The notes under the pieces were generated by a model. The model saw only the letters and a list, made by a program, of their open reading frames with translations, did no database searches and had not been told where the DNA came from. From positions 1-18,852 of the forward strand of contig DIHL01000090.1 in assembly GCA_002420145.1 (NCBI GenBank): a stretch of DNA of 18,852 bases, written 5' to 3'. Position numbers and translations under genes: made by a program. This document shows, in pieces, positions 1-6,975 of the stretch (within the stretch, counting starts at the first letter, position 1; each line of letters starts with the position of its first letter). The DNA is from Bacteroidetes bacterium UBA5697 (GTDB taxonomy: Bacteria > Bacteroidota > Bacteroidia > B-17B0 > Aurantibacillaceae).

Positions 1-137
1 CCTGATAACCATTGTTTTTAACCATGATGAAAAAACAAATAATTTCTAAAAATAAAAACACAAAAAAGAAGTTGTTTTTATATAAGAAATTTAAAAGGTT
101 TTTCATTTATATGAATTTTATACTTTAGTTATTGTGT

Positions 138-776
138 TTAGAATTTAAGAGCAAATCCAGCTTGTATTGGTGTTGAATTATCCCAGCCAAGTTCTGAATA
201 TACTCCAAAGTTTTTAGTGAAATAATATCTGATACCAACAGTGAAAGCACTATATAATACTGAACGCTGGTTTTGGTAAAATGGATATCCTTGACTTGGA
301 TTAAAACCGGTTCTGCTTATTTTATTAAAGTTTAATCCTAGGCCAATGCTGGCATAGCAGTCAATTTTTTCTTTTGTAAAAAAATGATATGCTCCTCTTG
401 CACCAACAGTCATTGTGCTATAATTATGAGTTTCGGTATAAGTATTTATTTTACCCTTATTATCGTGATAAGTATCTGTATATTTTATACTTGTTGAATT
501 ATATCCTAACACAATTCCTACACCAACAGTATGTCCCCATTTAAATTTTACAATGCCATAATCACCTTTTAAAATAATTGGACCAACACTACTTACTTTA
601 CTTGAATTATATTTATTGTAAGCTGATATTAAATTTGTTCTATATAAATCGGGAAAACCGAAACCAATAGTAGCAACAGTTGTTCCTTTATCATATGCAG
701 TTTTGTCTTGAGCATGACTCTTTAAACTAAATAGAAAAAGTACAGAAGCTAATGCTAATACTATTTGTTTTTTCAT
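138..776 (-). CDS. Small outer-membrane beta-barrel protein
   Basis: Predicted outer-membrane beta-barrel of 212 residues, function unknown. The N-terminus is a typical signal peptide: lysines at 2-3, a hydrophobic core to about residue 18, and a likely cleavage after SHA near residue 22. The mature part alternates polar and aromatic residues in strand-like stretches with Gly-rich turns (for example around 80-90, 125-150 and 175-212). It ends in Phe, as many proteins inserted by the Bam machinery do. The size fits an eight-stranded OmpA-like or OMP_b-brl barrel. The ATG lies 15 bp downstream of the mreB stop on the same strand, so the two may be co-transcribed. A structural or porin-like role is possible, but nothing in the sequence specifies a substrate. 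Confidence 0.75.
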   Translation of the reverse strand: MKKQIVLALASVLFLFSLKSHAQDKTAYDKGTTVATIGFGFPDLYRTNLISAYNKYNSSKVSSVGPIILKGDYGIVKFKWGHTVGVGIVLGYNSTSIKYTDTYHDNKGKINTYTETHNYSTMTVGARGAYHFFTKEKIDCYASIGLGLNFNKISRTGFNPSQGYPFYQNQRSVLYSAFTVGIRYYFTKNFGVYSELGWDNSTPIQAGFALKF

Positions 777-791
777 GGTACGTGATTTTAA

Positions 792-1814
792 TTATTTAAT
801 TAAGAAAGGGAATTTGTGTACATTTTTAAGTGCAATGCCAGTGCCACGAGCTACAGCTCTTAATGGATCTTCGCAAACATGAACTGGTAATTTTGTTTTT
901 AATGAAATACGCTTGTCAAGTCCTCTTAATAAAGAACCTCCACCTGCCATATAAATACCAGTACGGTAAATATCGGCTGCTAATTCTGGAGGAGTCATTT
1001 CCAAGGCATTTAAAATCGCTTCTTCAATTTTAGAAATAGATTTATCTAAACAGTGAGCAATCTCAACATAACTTACAAATACTTCTTTTGGAATCCCACT
1101 CATTAAATCTCTTCCTTGAACGGCGTAATCCGCAGGAGGGTTTTCAATTTCTGTCATCGCAGCACCAACTTCAATTTTTACTTGTTCGGCACTACGCTCA
1201 CCAATTAAAATATTATGTTGACGACGCATATATTCTTCAATGTTTGCGTTAAAATCATCACCCGCAATACGAGTAGATTTATCGCACACAATACCTCCTA
1301 AAGCAATAACGGCAATTTCAGAAGTACCACCACCAATATCAATAATCATATTTCCCATTGGCTCTTCCACATCTATTCCCATACCAATTGCCGCAGCCAT
1401 TGGTTCATGAATCATGTAAACTTCTTTTGCCCCAGCATGTTCCGCACTATCACGTACCGCACGTTTCTCCACCTCTGTAATACCACTTGGAATACAAATT
1501 ACCATACGAAGAGATGGTTTAAAAAAACGATTTCCTGGATTAATCATTTTGATCATTCCTTTAATCATTTCTTCTGCTGCCTGGAAATCGGCGATAACTC
1601 CATCACGTAAAGGACGAATGGTTTTAATGTTTTCGTGTGTTTTACCGTGCATCATTTGCGCTTGTTTACCAACCGCAATGACTTTACCTGTTGTTCTGTC
1701 AACCGCAACAATACTAGGCTGATCAACAACAACTTTCTCGTTATGAATAATGATTGTGTTGGCTGTACCTAAGTCAATCGCAATGTCTTGAGTTAAAAAA
1801 TCGAATAATGCCAT
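792..1814 (-). CDS. mreB: Rod shape-determining protein MreB
   Basis: Bacterial actin homologue that polymerises on the inner face of the cytoplasmic membrane and organises lateral wall synthesis. At 340 residues it is full length. The actin-fold nucleotide-binding segments are present: phosphate-1 loop DLGTANT (14-20), phosphate-2 loop DIGGGTSE (159-166) and the adenosine motif AGGGSLLRGLD (290-300). The N-terminal MALFDFL is a likely amphipathic membrane-contacting segment. It lies 58 bp downstream of purH on the same strand with no clear terminator or promoter between, so it is probably read from the purH promoter. The next gene is an outer-membrane protein, not mreC, which is unusual for mre clusters. 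Confidence 0.97.
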   Translation of the reverse strand: MALFDFLTQDIAIDLGTANTIIIHNEKVVVDQPSIVAVDRTTGKVIAVGKQAQMMHGKTHENIKTIRPLRDGVIADFQAAEEMIKGMIKMINPGNRFFKPSLRMVICIPSGITEVEKRAVRDSAEHAGAKEVYMIHEPMAAAIGMGIDVEEPMGNMIIDIGGGTSEIAVIALGGIVCDKSTRIAGDDFNANIEEYMRRQHNILIGERSAEQVKIEVGAAMTEIENPPADYAVQGRDLMSGIPKEVFVSYVEIAHCLDKSISKIEEAILNALEMTPPELAADIYRTGIYMAGGGSLLRGLDKRISLKTKLPVHVCEDPLRAVARGTGIALKNVHKFPFLIK

Positions 1815-1872
1815 ATTTAATAATTAATGAGTTGTTGAATTGAAGAATTAATAGGTTACTATTTAGTTTGTT

Positions 1873-3402
1873 TTAATGTTTGAAGTGACGAGTACCTGTA
1901 AATACCATACTCATACCTTTTGCATCACAATATTCAATACTGTCTTTATCTTTAATAGAGCCACCTGGTTGAATCACTGTATCAATGCCAACTTTATGAG
2001 CGATTTCTACGCAATCAGCAAATGGAAAAAATGCATCACTTGCCATCACTGCTCCTTTTAAATCAAACCCAAAAGCCATGGCTTTGTTAATGGCTTGTTT
2101 TAAAGCATCTACACGAGATGTTTGACCAGTGCCACTTGCAATTAACTGATTGTTTTTTGCAATTACAATGGTATTTGATTTGGTATGTTTGGCTAATTTA
2201 TTAGCAAATAATAAATCCTTTATTTGAGCTTCAGTTGGAGCAACCTTTGTTACTAAAGTTAAGTTTGCTGCAGTTTCGCTAACTGAATCTTTATCTTGTT
2301 CAACAATACCATTCAATAATGTTCTGATTTGCTTTGTAGGTAAAGCAACTGGTTTTTGAACTAAGATGATACGATTGTTTTTTGATTTCAATAAAGTTAA
2401 TGCTGTTGCCGAATAACTAGGAGCAATTACTACTTCACAAAACAGTTTGTGAATTTCTTCTGCTGTTTCAAAATCAATTTCGGTATTACTAATTAAAATG
2501 CCACCAAATGCGGAGACAGGATCTCCAGCTAAAGCATCTAAGTAAGCATCTAATATTTTTGCACGGCTAGCAACACCACAAGCATTGTTATGTTTTAAAA
2601 TAGCAAAAGTTGGTTCGGTTGTAAAATCTGCCATTAAGTTTACAGCAGCATCAACATCTAATAAATTATTGTAAGATAATTCTTTGCCATTTAATTTTTC
2701 AAACATGGCATCCATGTCGCCATAAAACACTCCTTTTTGATGAGGATTTTCTCCGTAACGTAAAACAGTTCCACCATTAAAACTATTTTTTAAAACAGGT
2801 AATTGTTCAGTAGTATTAAAATAATTAAAGATCGCTGAATCATAATGACTGCTCATCGCAAATGCTTTTGCTGCAAATGTTTTTCGGTCGGCTAAATCTG
2901 AAGAACCATTTTTTTCATTTAATAAATTTAATAAAGAAGAATAATCATTTCTTGATGAAACAATCACCACATCATTATAATTTTTTGCAGCAGCTCTAAT
3001 TAACGAAATGCCACCAATATCAATTTTTTCGATAATGTCTTCTTCTGAAGCACCACTTGCTAAAGTTTCTTCAAATGGGTATAAATCCACAATCACTAAG
3101 TCAATAGTAGGGATTTCGTGTTGTTCCATTTGAGCCACATCTGTATCTAATTCTCTGCGACCTAAAATTCCTCCAAAGATTTTTGGATGTAAAGTTTTTA
3201 CTCGTCCTCCTAGTATTTCAGGAAAAGAAGTTAATCCTTCTACTGATTTTACTGGCGCTCCAAGGTTTTCTATAAAAGTTAGAGTCCCACCTGTACTGTA
3301 TATCGTAACGCCTAACTCATTTAATTTTTTAATAACTGGTTCTAAATTATCCTTGTAAAAAACGGATATCAATGCACTGTTTATTTTCTTTGAATTGCTC
3401 AT
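1873..3402 (-). CDS. purH: Bifunctional AICAR transformylase / IMP cyclohydrolase
   Basis: Catalyses the last two steps of de novo purine synthesis: formylation of AICAR by 10-formyl-tetrahydrofolate, then ring closure to IMP, in the cytosol. The N-terminal MGS-like cyclohydrolase domain (about 1-140) has STGGT (36-40) and the conserved FPEILGGRVKTLHPKI (60-75). The transformylase domain follows, with RYGENPHQ (215-222), the catalytic Lys-His of KHNNACG (270-276) and the C-terminal segment from PGGSIKD (479-485). I chose the ATG at 3402, giving 509 residues. The frame also contains an ATG at 3435, but a TATCTTTG promoter box at 3419-3426 lies downstream of that codon, so it would not be in the transcript. 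It appears to lead an operon with mreB. Confidence 0.97.
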   Translation of the reverse strand: MSNSKKINSALISVFYKDNLEPVIKKLNELGVTIYSTGGTLTFIENLGAPVKSVEGLTSFPEILGGRVKTLHPKIFGGILGRRELDTDVAQMEQHEIPTIDLVIVDLYPFEETLASGASEEDIIEKIDIGGISLIRAAAKNYNDVVIVSSRNDYSSLLNLLNEKNGSSDLADRKTFAAKAFAMSSHYDSAIFNYFNTTEQLPVLKNSFNGGTVLRYGENPHQKGVFYGDMDAMFEKLNGKELSYNNLLDVDAAVNLMADFTTEPTFAILKHNNACGVASRAKILDAYLDALAGDPVSAFGGILISNTEIDFETAEEIHKLFCEVVIAPSYSATALTLLKSKNNRIILVQKPVALPTKQIRTLLNGIVEQDKDSVSETAANLTLVTKVAPTEAQIKDLLFANKLAKHTKSNTIVIAKNNQLIASGTGQTSRVDALKQAINKAMAFGFDLKGAVMASDAFFPFADCVEIAHKVGIDTVIQPGGSIKDKDSIEYCDAKGMSMVFTGTRHFKH

Positions 3403-3418
3403 AAATTGTAGTAAAACA

Positions 3419-3426
3419 CAAAGATA
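3419..3426 (-). promoter_or_regulatory. Putative -7 box of the purH promoter
   Basis: On the minus strand the sequence reads TATCTTTG, a perfect match to the Bacteroidota -7 consensus TAnnTTTG, 16 bases before the purH ATG at 3402. I see no convincing TTTG at the -33 position. Transcription would start roughly 10 bases before the ATG, which supports that start over the one at 3435. Confidence 0.5.
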
Positions 3427-3562
3427 ATCGTTCAAAGGGCTTCTAGGTGATTTGTTGAAAAGTGCTTAAAAATCCATATAAATCAATTAATAACAAGTTT
3501 TTAACAATTTGCTTTTAATCGAAAATTCTCGCTTTTAACTCTATTTTTTTTACTTTTAAGAG

Positions 3563-4147
3563 ATGTTTGATAAATTGGAATTATTAGATCGCGAATTATT
3601 TTTAGCTATTAATGGCTTTCATGCCCCAATGTTTGATAGTTTGATGTACTATGTGTCTCAAATTTGGGTGTTTGCTCCTGTATTTTTTTATTGGTTATAC
3701 CTCGTTTATAATAAAACAGGTGCTAAAAAGTTGTTGATTTTACTGGGGTTTTTTGTACTACTGATTGTTTTAACAGATCAAACTTCTAATCAAATTAAAC
3801 ATGCGGTAAAGCGGTATCGCCCAACTCATAATCTCGAAATTCAATCAAAAGTTCACATTGTTAACGAATACAGAGGTGGGACCTATGGATTTTTCTCGGG
3901 ACATGCTACTAATTCATTTGGTGTGGCTATGATTTTATTTTTATTGTTTGATAAAAAATCAATTGTGTTTAGATACTCTTTCTTTTTTTGGGCAGCCTTA
4001 ACGGCATATTCGCGCATGTATTTGGGAGTGCATTATCCTTCCGATATTTTTGTAGGAACAGTGGTAGGGTTATTTTGGGGATATGTTGTTTATCAATTAA
4101 TACAATACACGTTTAAAAAGAAATTTAATGAAACTGTTAGTATTTAG
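3563..4147 (+). CDS. PAP2-family membrane lipid phosphatase
   Basis: Integral membrane acid phosphatase of the type-2 phosphatidic acid phosphatase family, 194 residues. The three family motifs are intact: KHAVKRYRP (79-87, the K-x6-RP motif), SGH (112-114) and SRMYLGVHYPSD (150-161), with H114 and H157 the expected catalytic histidines and D161 supporting. About five or six hydrophobic segments are seen (around 33-50, 56-72, 117-128, 136-150 and 163-180). Family members dephosphorylate undecaprenyl diphosphate, lipid A, phosphatidylglycerol phosphate or phosphatidate; the sequence does not decide among these. Its 3' end overlaps the next gene by 20 bp, so the two are probably co-translated. 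A TACTTTTA box ends four bases before the ATG. Confidence 0.9.
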   Translation: MFDKLELLDRELFLAINGFHAPMFDSLMYYVSQIWVFAPVFFYWLYLVYNKTGAKKLLILLGFFVLLIVLTDQTSNQIKHAVKRYRPTHNLEIQSKVHIVNEYRGGTYGFFSGHATNSFGVAMILFLLFDKKSIVFRYSFFFWAALTAYSRMYLGVHYPSDIFVGTVVGLFWGYVVYQLIQYTFKKKFNETVSI

Positions 4148-4985
4148 TCTGTTTAGCTCTTTATTAGCTTTTGGCCAAATGCCAGAAACAGATATTTGGT
4201 TATTTAAAATTGAAAAAAAAGAGGGAAAGTATTTATATACTAATCCTTTAAATATTACTCATAGAGCTGGTTATGATAATCAACCTACATTTAACTTTGA
4301 TGGTAAATCTATTTTATATGTGTTGATTGATTCCACAAAACAAGCAGATGTTTATCAATATTCTATTTCAAAAAAGACATCTATTAATTTAACTAAATCT
4401 CAAGTGAGTGAGTATTCTCCAACTATTATTCCTAGTGGTTTAGGATTTAGTTCGGTGGTGGTTGAAAAAGATTCGTCGCAGCGTGTTTGGCAATTTAATA
4501 TGGATGGTACATTTAAAGCTATTGTTCATGAAGGAACAGACTCCATAGGATATCATACTTGGTTAAATGCTGATTCCTTGATGTATTATAAATTAACTGA
4601 ACCTCATTCGCTACGAGTGTTAGATTTAAAAACAAACAATGATGTTTGGATTTGTAATCATCCAACACGTGCGTTTAAAAAAATAGGGAATAGTTCTCGT
4701 TTTATTTATGGAATTAAAGATTCCTTATCAACTCAATTTAGAATTTATAATCCTGCTTTGCGTGAGAGCTCTCTTTACGCATCTTATCCATCGCTTAACG
4801 AAGATTTTATTTGGCATAACGAATTAGGATTAATTAAATCAGAAGGTTCTGATTTAATGGGGTATAACGAACAAACAAAAACATGGGATGTGTTATTTTC
4901 TTTCTCGAGTTTAGGAATTAAAAAAATTACTCGTTTTGTTTTTGATAATAAAACCAAGCAATTAGCCATCGTTAGTAACCTATAG
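4128..4985 (+). CDS. Secreted propeller-like protein of unknown function
   Basis: A 285-residue protein with a short signal peptide (MKLLVFSLFSSLLAFG, likely cleaved near residue 16), so probably periplasmic or lipid-independent secreted. The mature part has repeated blocks of the type 'NQPTFNFDGKSILYVLIDSTKQADVYQY', 'SEYSPTIIPSG' and 'DLKTNNDVWICNH', the strand-turn-strand pattern of TolB/WD40-like (PD40) beta-propellers. It starts inside the PAP2 gene (20 bp overlap), which suggests translational coupling. The TAG stop uses the first base of the heptamer repeat array at 4985, so the 3' end abuts the inserted four-helix-bundle element. It may bind a partner or ligand near the envelope, but no active site can be assigned. 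Confidence 0.8.
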   Translation: MKLLVFSLFSSLLAFGQMPETDIWLFKIEKKEGKYLYTNPLNITHRAGYDNQPTFNFDGKSILYVLIDSTKQADVYQYSISKKTSINLTKSQVSEYSPTIIPSGLGFSSVVVEKDSSQRVWQFNMDGTFKAIVHEGTDSIGYHTWLNADSLMYYKLTEPHSLRVLDLKTNNDVWICNHPTRAFKKIGNSSRFIYGIKDSLSTQFRIYNPALRESSLYASYPSLNEDFIWHNELGLIKSEGSDLMGYNEQTKTWDVLFSFSSLGIKKITRFVFDNKTKQLAIVSNL

Positions 4986-5019
4986 AGTTATGAGTTATAA
5001 GAGATGAATTATGAGTTAT
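4985..5019 (+). repeat. Heptamer repeat array, left end of the four-helix-bundle element
   Basis: Five consecutive 7-base units: GAGTTAT, GAGTTAT, AAGAGAT, GAATTAT, GAGTTAT. Four match the consensus GArTTAT exactly and the middle one is degenerate. Positions 5004-5017 (ATGAATTATGAGTT) form a perfect 14-bp inverted repeat with 5383-5396 on the far side of the gene. TATAAGA at 4996-5002 also recurs inverted at 5405-5411, offset by exactly one heptamer length, as expected from gain or loss of a unit. Confidence 0.85.
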
Positions 5020-5035
5020 AATATAAGTTTAAGTT

Positions 5036-5398
5036 ATGGGTAAAAGTATTATTAAAGATAAGAGCTTTGTGTTTGCAATTCGTGTTGTTAAACTTTATAA
5101 GTATTTGATTGAGAATAAAAGAGAGTTTATTTTGAGTAAACAGTTATTAAGAAGTGGAACTGCGGTAGGAGCATTAGTAAGAGAGGCTCAAAATGCTGAG
5201 AGTTCAAAAGATTTTATCCATAAATTGGCTATTGCTCAAAAAGAATGTGATGAAACTATTTATTGGTTGGAATTATTAAAAGAAACAGAATATATTAATC
5301 AAGTTGAATTCGAAGAACTTCAATTTAATGCGGTTGAACTATTGAAAATGATAAGAAGTTCGATTTTAACTATTAAACAAAAAACTCATAATTCATAA
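5036..5398 (+). CDS. Four-helix-bundle protein (23S rRNA IVS / Avd-like)
   Basis: A 120-residue, all-helical protein of the S23 / four-helix-bundle family. These are encoded by intervening sequences in 23S rRNA genes of some bacteria and are related in fold to Avd, the accessory protein of diversity-generating retroelements. The conserved core is clear: SKQLLRSGTAVGALVREAQ (34-52), SSKDFIHKLAIAQKECDETIYWLELL (56-81), then a last helix at about 91-114. Lys and Arg are plentiful, which fits nucleic-acid binding. The last four residues (THNS) and the stop codon are encoded inside the right-hand inverted repeat. No rRNA gene or reverse transcriptase is in the window, so this is a solitary chromosomal copy. 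The function of solitary copies is not known to me. Confidence 0.9.
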   Translation: MGKSIIKDKSFVFAIRVVKLYKYLIENKREFILSKQLLRSGTAVGALVREAQNAESSKDFIHKLAIAQKECDETIYWLELLKETEYINQVEFEELQFNAVELLKMIRSSILTIKQKTHNS

Positions 5399-5411
5399 CC
5401 CATATCTTATA
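5383..5411 (-). repeat. Heptamer repeat, right end of the four-helix-bundle element
   Basis: On the minus strand this reads TATAAGA, TATGGGTT, then ATGAATTATGAGTT. The last 14 bases are a perfect inverted copy of 5004-5017. The repeat overlaps the end of the four-helix-bundle gene: it encodes residues 117-120 and supplies the TAA stop. Confidence 0.8.
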
Positions 5412-5421
5412 CCTCTTTTAG

Positions 5422-6945
5422 TTGATTTTAGCAGCGATATACTTTTTAGTGTTCTGTTTTTTAGTGAGCAAACTGTCTTTTTTTAGAGACTCTGTACTTT
5501 CTCTAAAAATTATTTTTGGAATTTTAATCATTAAAAGTTTAGGATGTGCCGCTTACTATTGGGTGTATTTTTGTTACTACCCTGCGGGTTTTAATGGCGA
5601 TAGTGTTTCAACCTTACACGACGCTAAAATCATGTATGATGCTTTGCCTAATCATCCTCTTGATTTTTTTAAAATGATTTTTGGGTTACATTCCGAATTA
5701 GATACCGACCCTTTATATGAGCCTTATTTTAAACAAATTGAAAAATGGGGTAGGGCAGATGTAACAGGTGATTTCTTTTTAAACGATAATAGAACTCCTA
5801 TTCGCATCAATGCCATTATCATGTTATTTTCATTTGGGAACTATGCTGTTCATGCATTAGTGATGCTAGTGATTTCTTTTGTTGGTCAGTTTGCTTTTTA
5901 TAAAACATTCAAAATATACTTTCCGAAAAAAGAAATGTTACTGGCAATAATTATATTCTTAACACCATCCATTTTATTTTGGACATCTGGCGTATTAAAA
6001 GAACCTATTGCCATGTGTTTATTGGGCTTATTTGTTTATGCTTATTTTAAATTATTCGTTCATCGCCAAATTAAAATTAAGTATGTTTTTCTTTTTGTAT
6101 TTTCTATTACATTATTCTTAATAATTAAGCCTTATATTATTGTTTTATTATTAGTTCCATTAATATTATTTGTTATTGTTAAGCGTTATCAAATAAAAAG
6201 AGTTGCATTGTTTTATTTAACTTCATTACTGCTCATATACGGAACAGGAATTTTGACTTTAAAAATTGTATTCCATAAAGATGTATTAAACACCATTGTT
6301 GTTCGCCAAAATGATTTTGTGAGTTTAAGTAAAGGAGGTCGTTTTTTTATTCATGAAGATAAGTATGTAAGGTTTGAATATAGTGATACAACTCATTTTC
6401 ATAAAGTAGACACCGTTAATAATTTATTTCAATTAGATAGGCACTCCGCTTTTATGTATTGGAATACACATAATTTAAGAGATACCATTTACGAAACTAA
6501 CAATAAGGACACGTCTTACTTCGAATTAAGGTCGGTTTGTGCTCCTTCTGGTTCTGCTATTAATATGGATAGACTTCAATATTCATTTTCTTCTTTTGCT
6601 AAATTAATTCCTCAATCGTTTTATAATGTTTTATGTAAGCCTTTATTTTATGATAGTCGGTCTGTTTTAGAGGTAATGGCATCTTTTGAAAATTTATCCT
6701 TTTTATTATTTTTTATTTTTTGTTTTATTTTTAGAAATAAAGGTTTAATTGATAAGAATTTGTTAGTGTGTTGTATCACAATTGTTATAACATCTTTTAT
6801 TTTAATAGGAATAACCACTACTGTTACTGGAGCCATTGTGCGTTATAAAATACCTTTTATTCCTTTTTTATTAATGATTCCACTTTTGATATTAGATACG
6901 TCCATTTTTAGAAAGATTCCTTTTGTCAAACATTTAGTTAAATAG
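5422..6945 (+). CDS. Polytopic membrane protein, GT-C or polysaccharide-polymerase-like
   Basis: A 507-residue membrane protein with about ten hydrophobic segments (roughly 2-18, 26-46, 131-160, 172-187, 195-212, 221-252, 258-280, 425-437, 447-470 and 475-492). A long soluble loop runs from about 285 to 415. An early loop holds FNGDS (57-61), and PSILFWTSGVLKEP (182-195) resembles the conserved segment of Bacteroidota membrane proteins annotated as GT-C glycosyltransferases or EpsG/Wzy-like polymerases. I infer a role in surface polysaccharide or lipid-linked sugar metabolism, not a defined reaction. The start is uncertain: TTG at 5422 directly follows an in-frame TAG at 5419-5421, and GTG codons at 5449 and 5464 are alternatives. 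The original 5' end may have been altered by the adjacent repeat element. Confidence 0.7.
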   Translation: MILAAIYFLVFCFLVSKLSFFRDSVLSLKIIFGILIIKSLGCAAYYWVYFCYYPAGFNGDSVSTLHDAKIMYDALPNHPLDFFKMIFGLHSELDTDPLYEPYFKQIEKWGRADVTGDFFLNDNRTPIRINAIIMLFSFGNYAVHALVMLVISFVGQFAFYKTFKIYFPKKEMLLAIIIFLTPSILFWTSGVLKEPIAMCLLGLFVYAYFKLFVHRQIKIKYVFLFVFSITLFLIIKPYIIVLLLVPLILFVIVKRYQIKRVALFYLTSLLLIYGTGILTLKIVFHKDVLNTIVVRQNDFVSLSKGGRFFIHEDKYVRFEYSDTTHFHKVDTVNNLFQLDRHSAFMYWNTHNLRDTIYETNNKDTSYFELRSVCAPSGSAINMDRLQYSFSSFAKLIPQSFYNVLCKPLFYDSRSVLEVMASFENLSFLLFFIFCFIFRNKGLIDKNLLVCCITIVITSFILIGITTTVTGAIVRYKIPFIPFLLMIPLLILDTSIFRKIPFVKHLVK

Positions 6946-6954
6946 TTATATTTG
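6922..6954 (+). promoter_or_regulatory. Putative promoter of the amino acid permease gene
   Basis: TTTG at 6922-6925 and TATATTTG at 6947-6954, 21 bases apart, match the Bacteroidota housekeeping promoter (TTTG about 19 bases upstream of TAnnTTTG). The expected start of transcription is near 6960, giving a leader of about 15 bases before the ATG at 6976. The -33 box lies inside the end of the upstream gene. Confidence 0.55.
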
Positions 6955-6975
6955 TTTTAAGCATTAATTTATATT

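Larger units (their letters stand above)
4985..5411 (+). mobile_element. Possible IVS-like mobile element with inverted heptamer ends
   Basis: The segment consists of one gene (the four-helix-bundle protein) enclosed by inverted copies of a heptamer repeat. The 14-bp inner inverted repeat is perfect (5004-5017 with 5383-5396), and an outer TATAAGA pair lies at 4996-5002 and 5405-5411. It fills the whole gap between two genes: its left end touches the stop codon of the propeller-like gene and its right end lies about 10 bases before the start of the next gene. The relatives of this protein are known from insertions in 23S rRNA genes. That the unit moves is an inference; no target duplication is evident. 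Confidence 0.45.

Noticed and set aside
1..25. Possible start of a minus-strand gene leaving the window (ATG at 23-25)
   Set aside because: Only eight codons are visible and no promoter or ribosome-binding pattern supports it.
3403..3435. Upstream ATG giving PurH eleven extra residues
   Set aside because: A promoter box at 3419-3426 lies after it, and the family alignment begins at the ATG at 3402.
5036..5398. 23S rRNA fragment around the four-helix-bundle gene
   Set aside because: Flanks are protein-coding genes and short repeats; no rRNA-like sequence is present.
5036..5398. Diversity-generating retroelement with this gene as Avd
   Set aside because: No reverse transcriptase, template/variable repeat or target gene is seen within the window.
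4985..5411. CRISPR array
   Set aside because: Units are 7 bases in tandem with no spacers.
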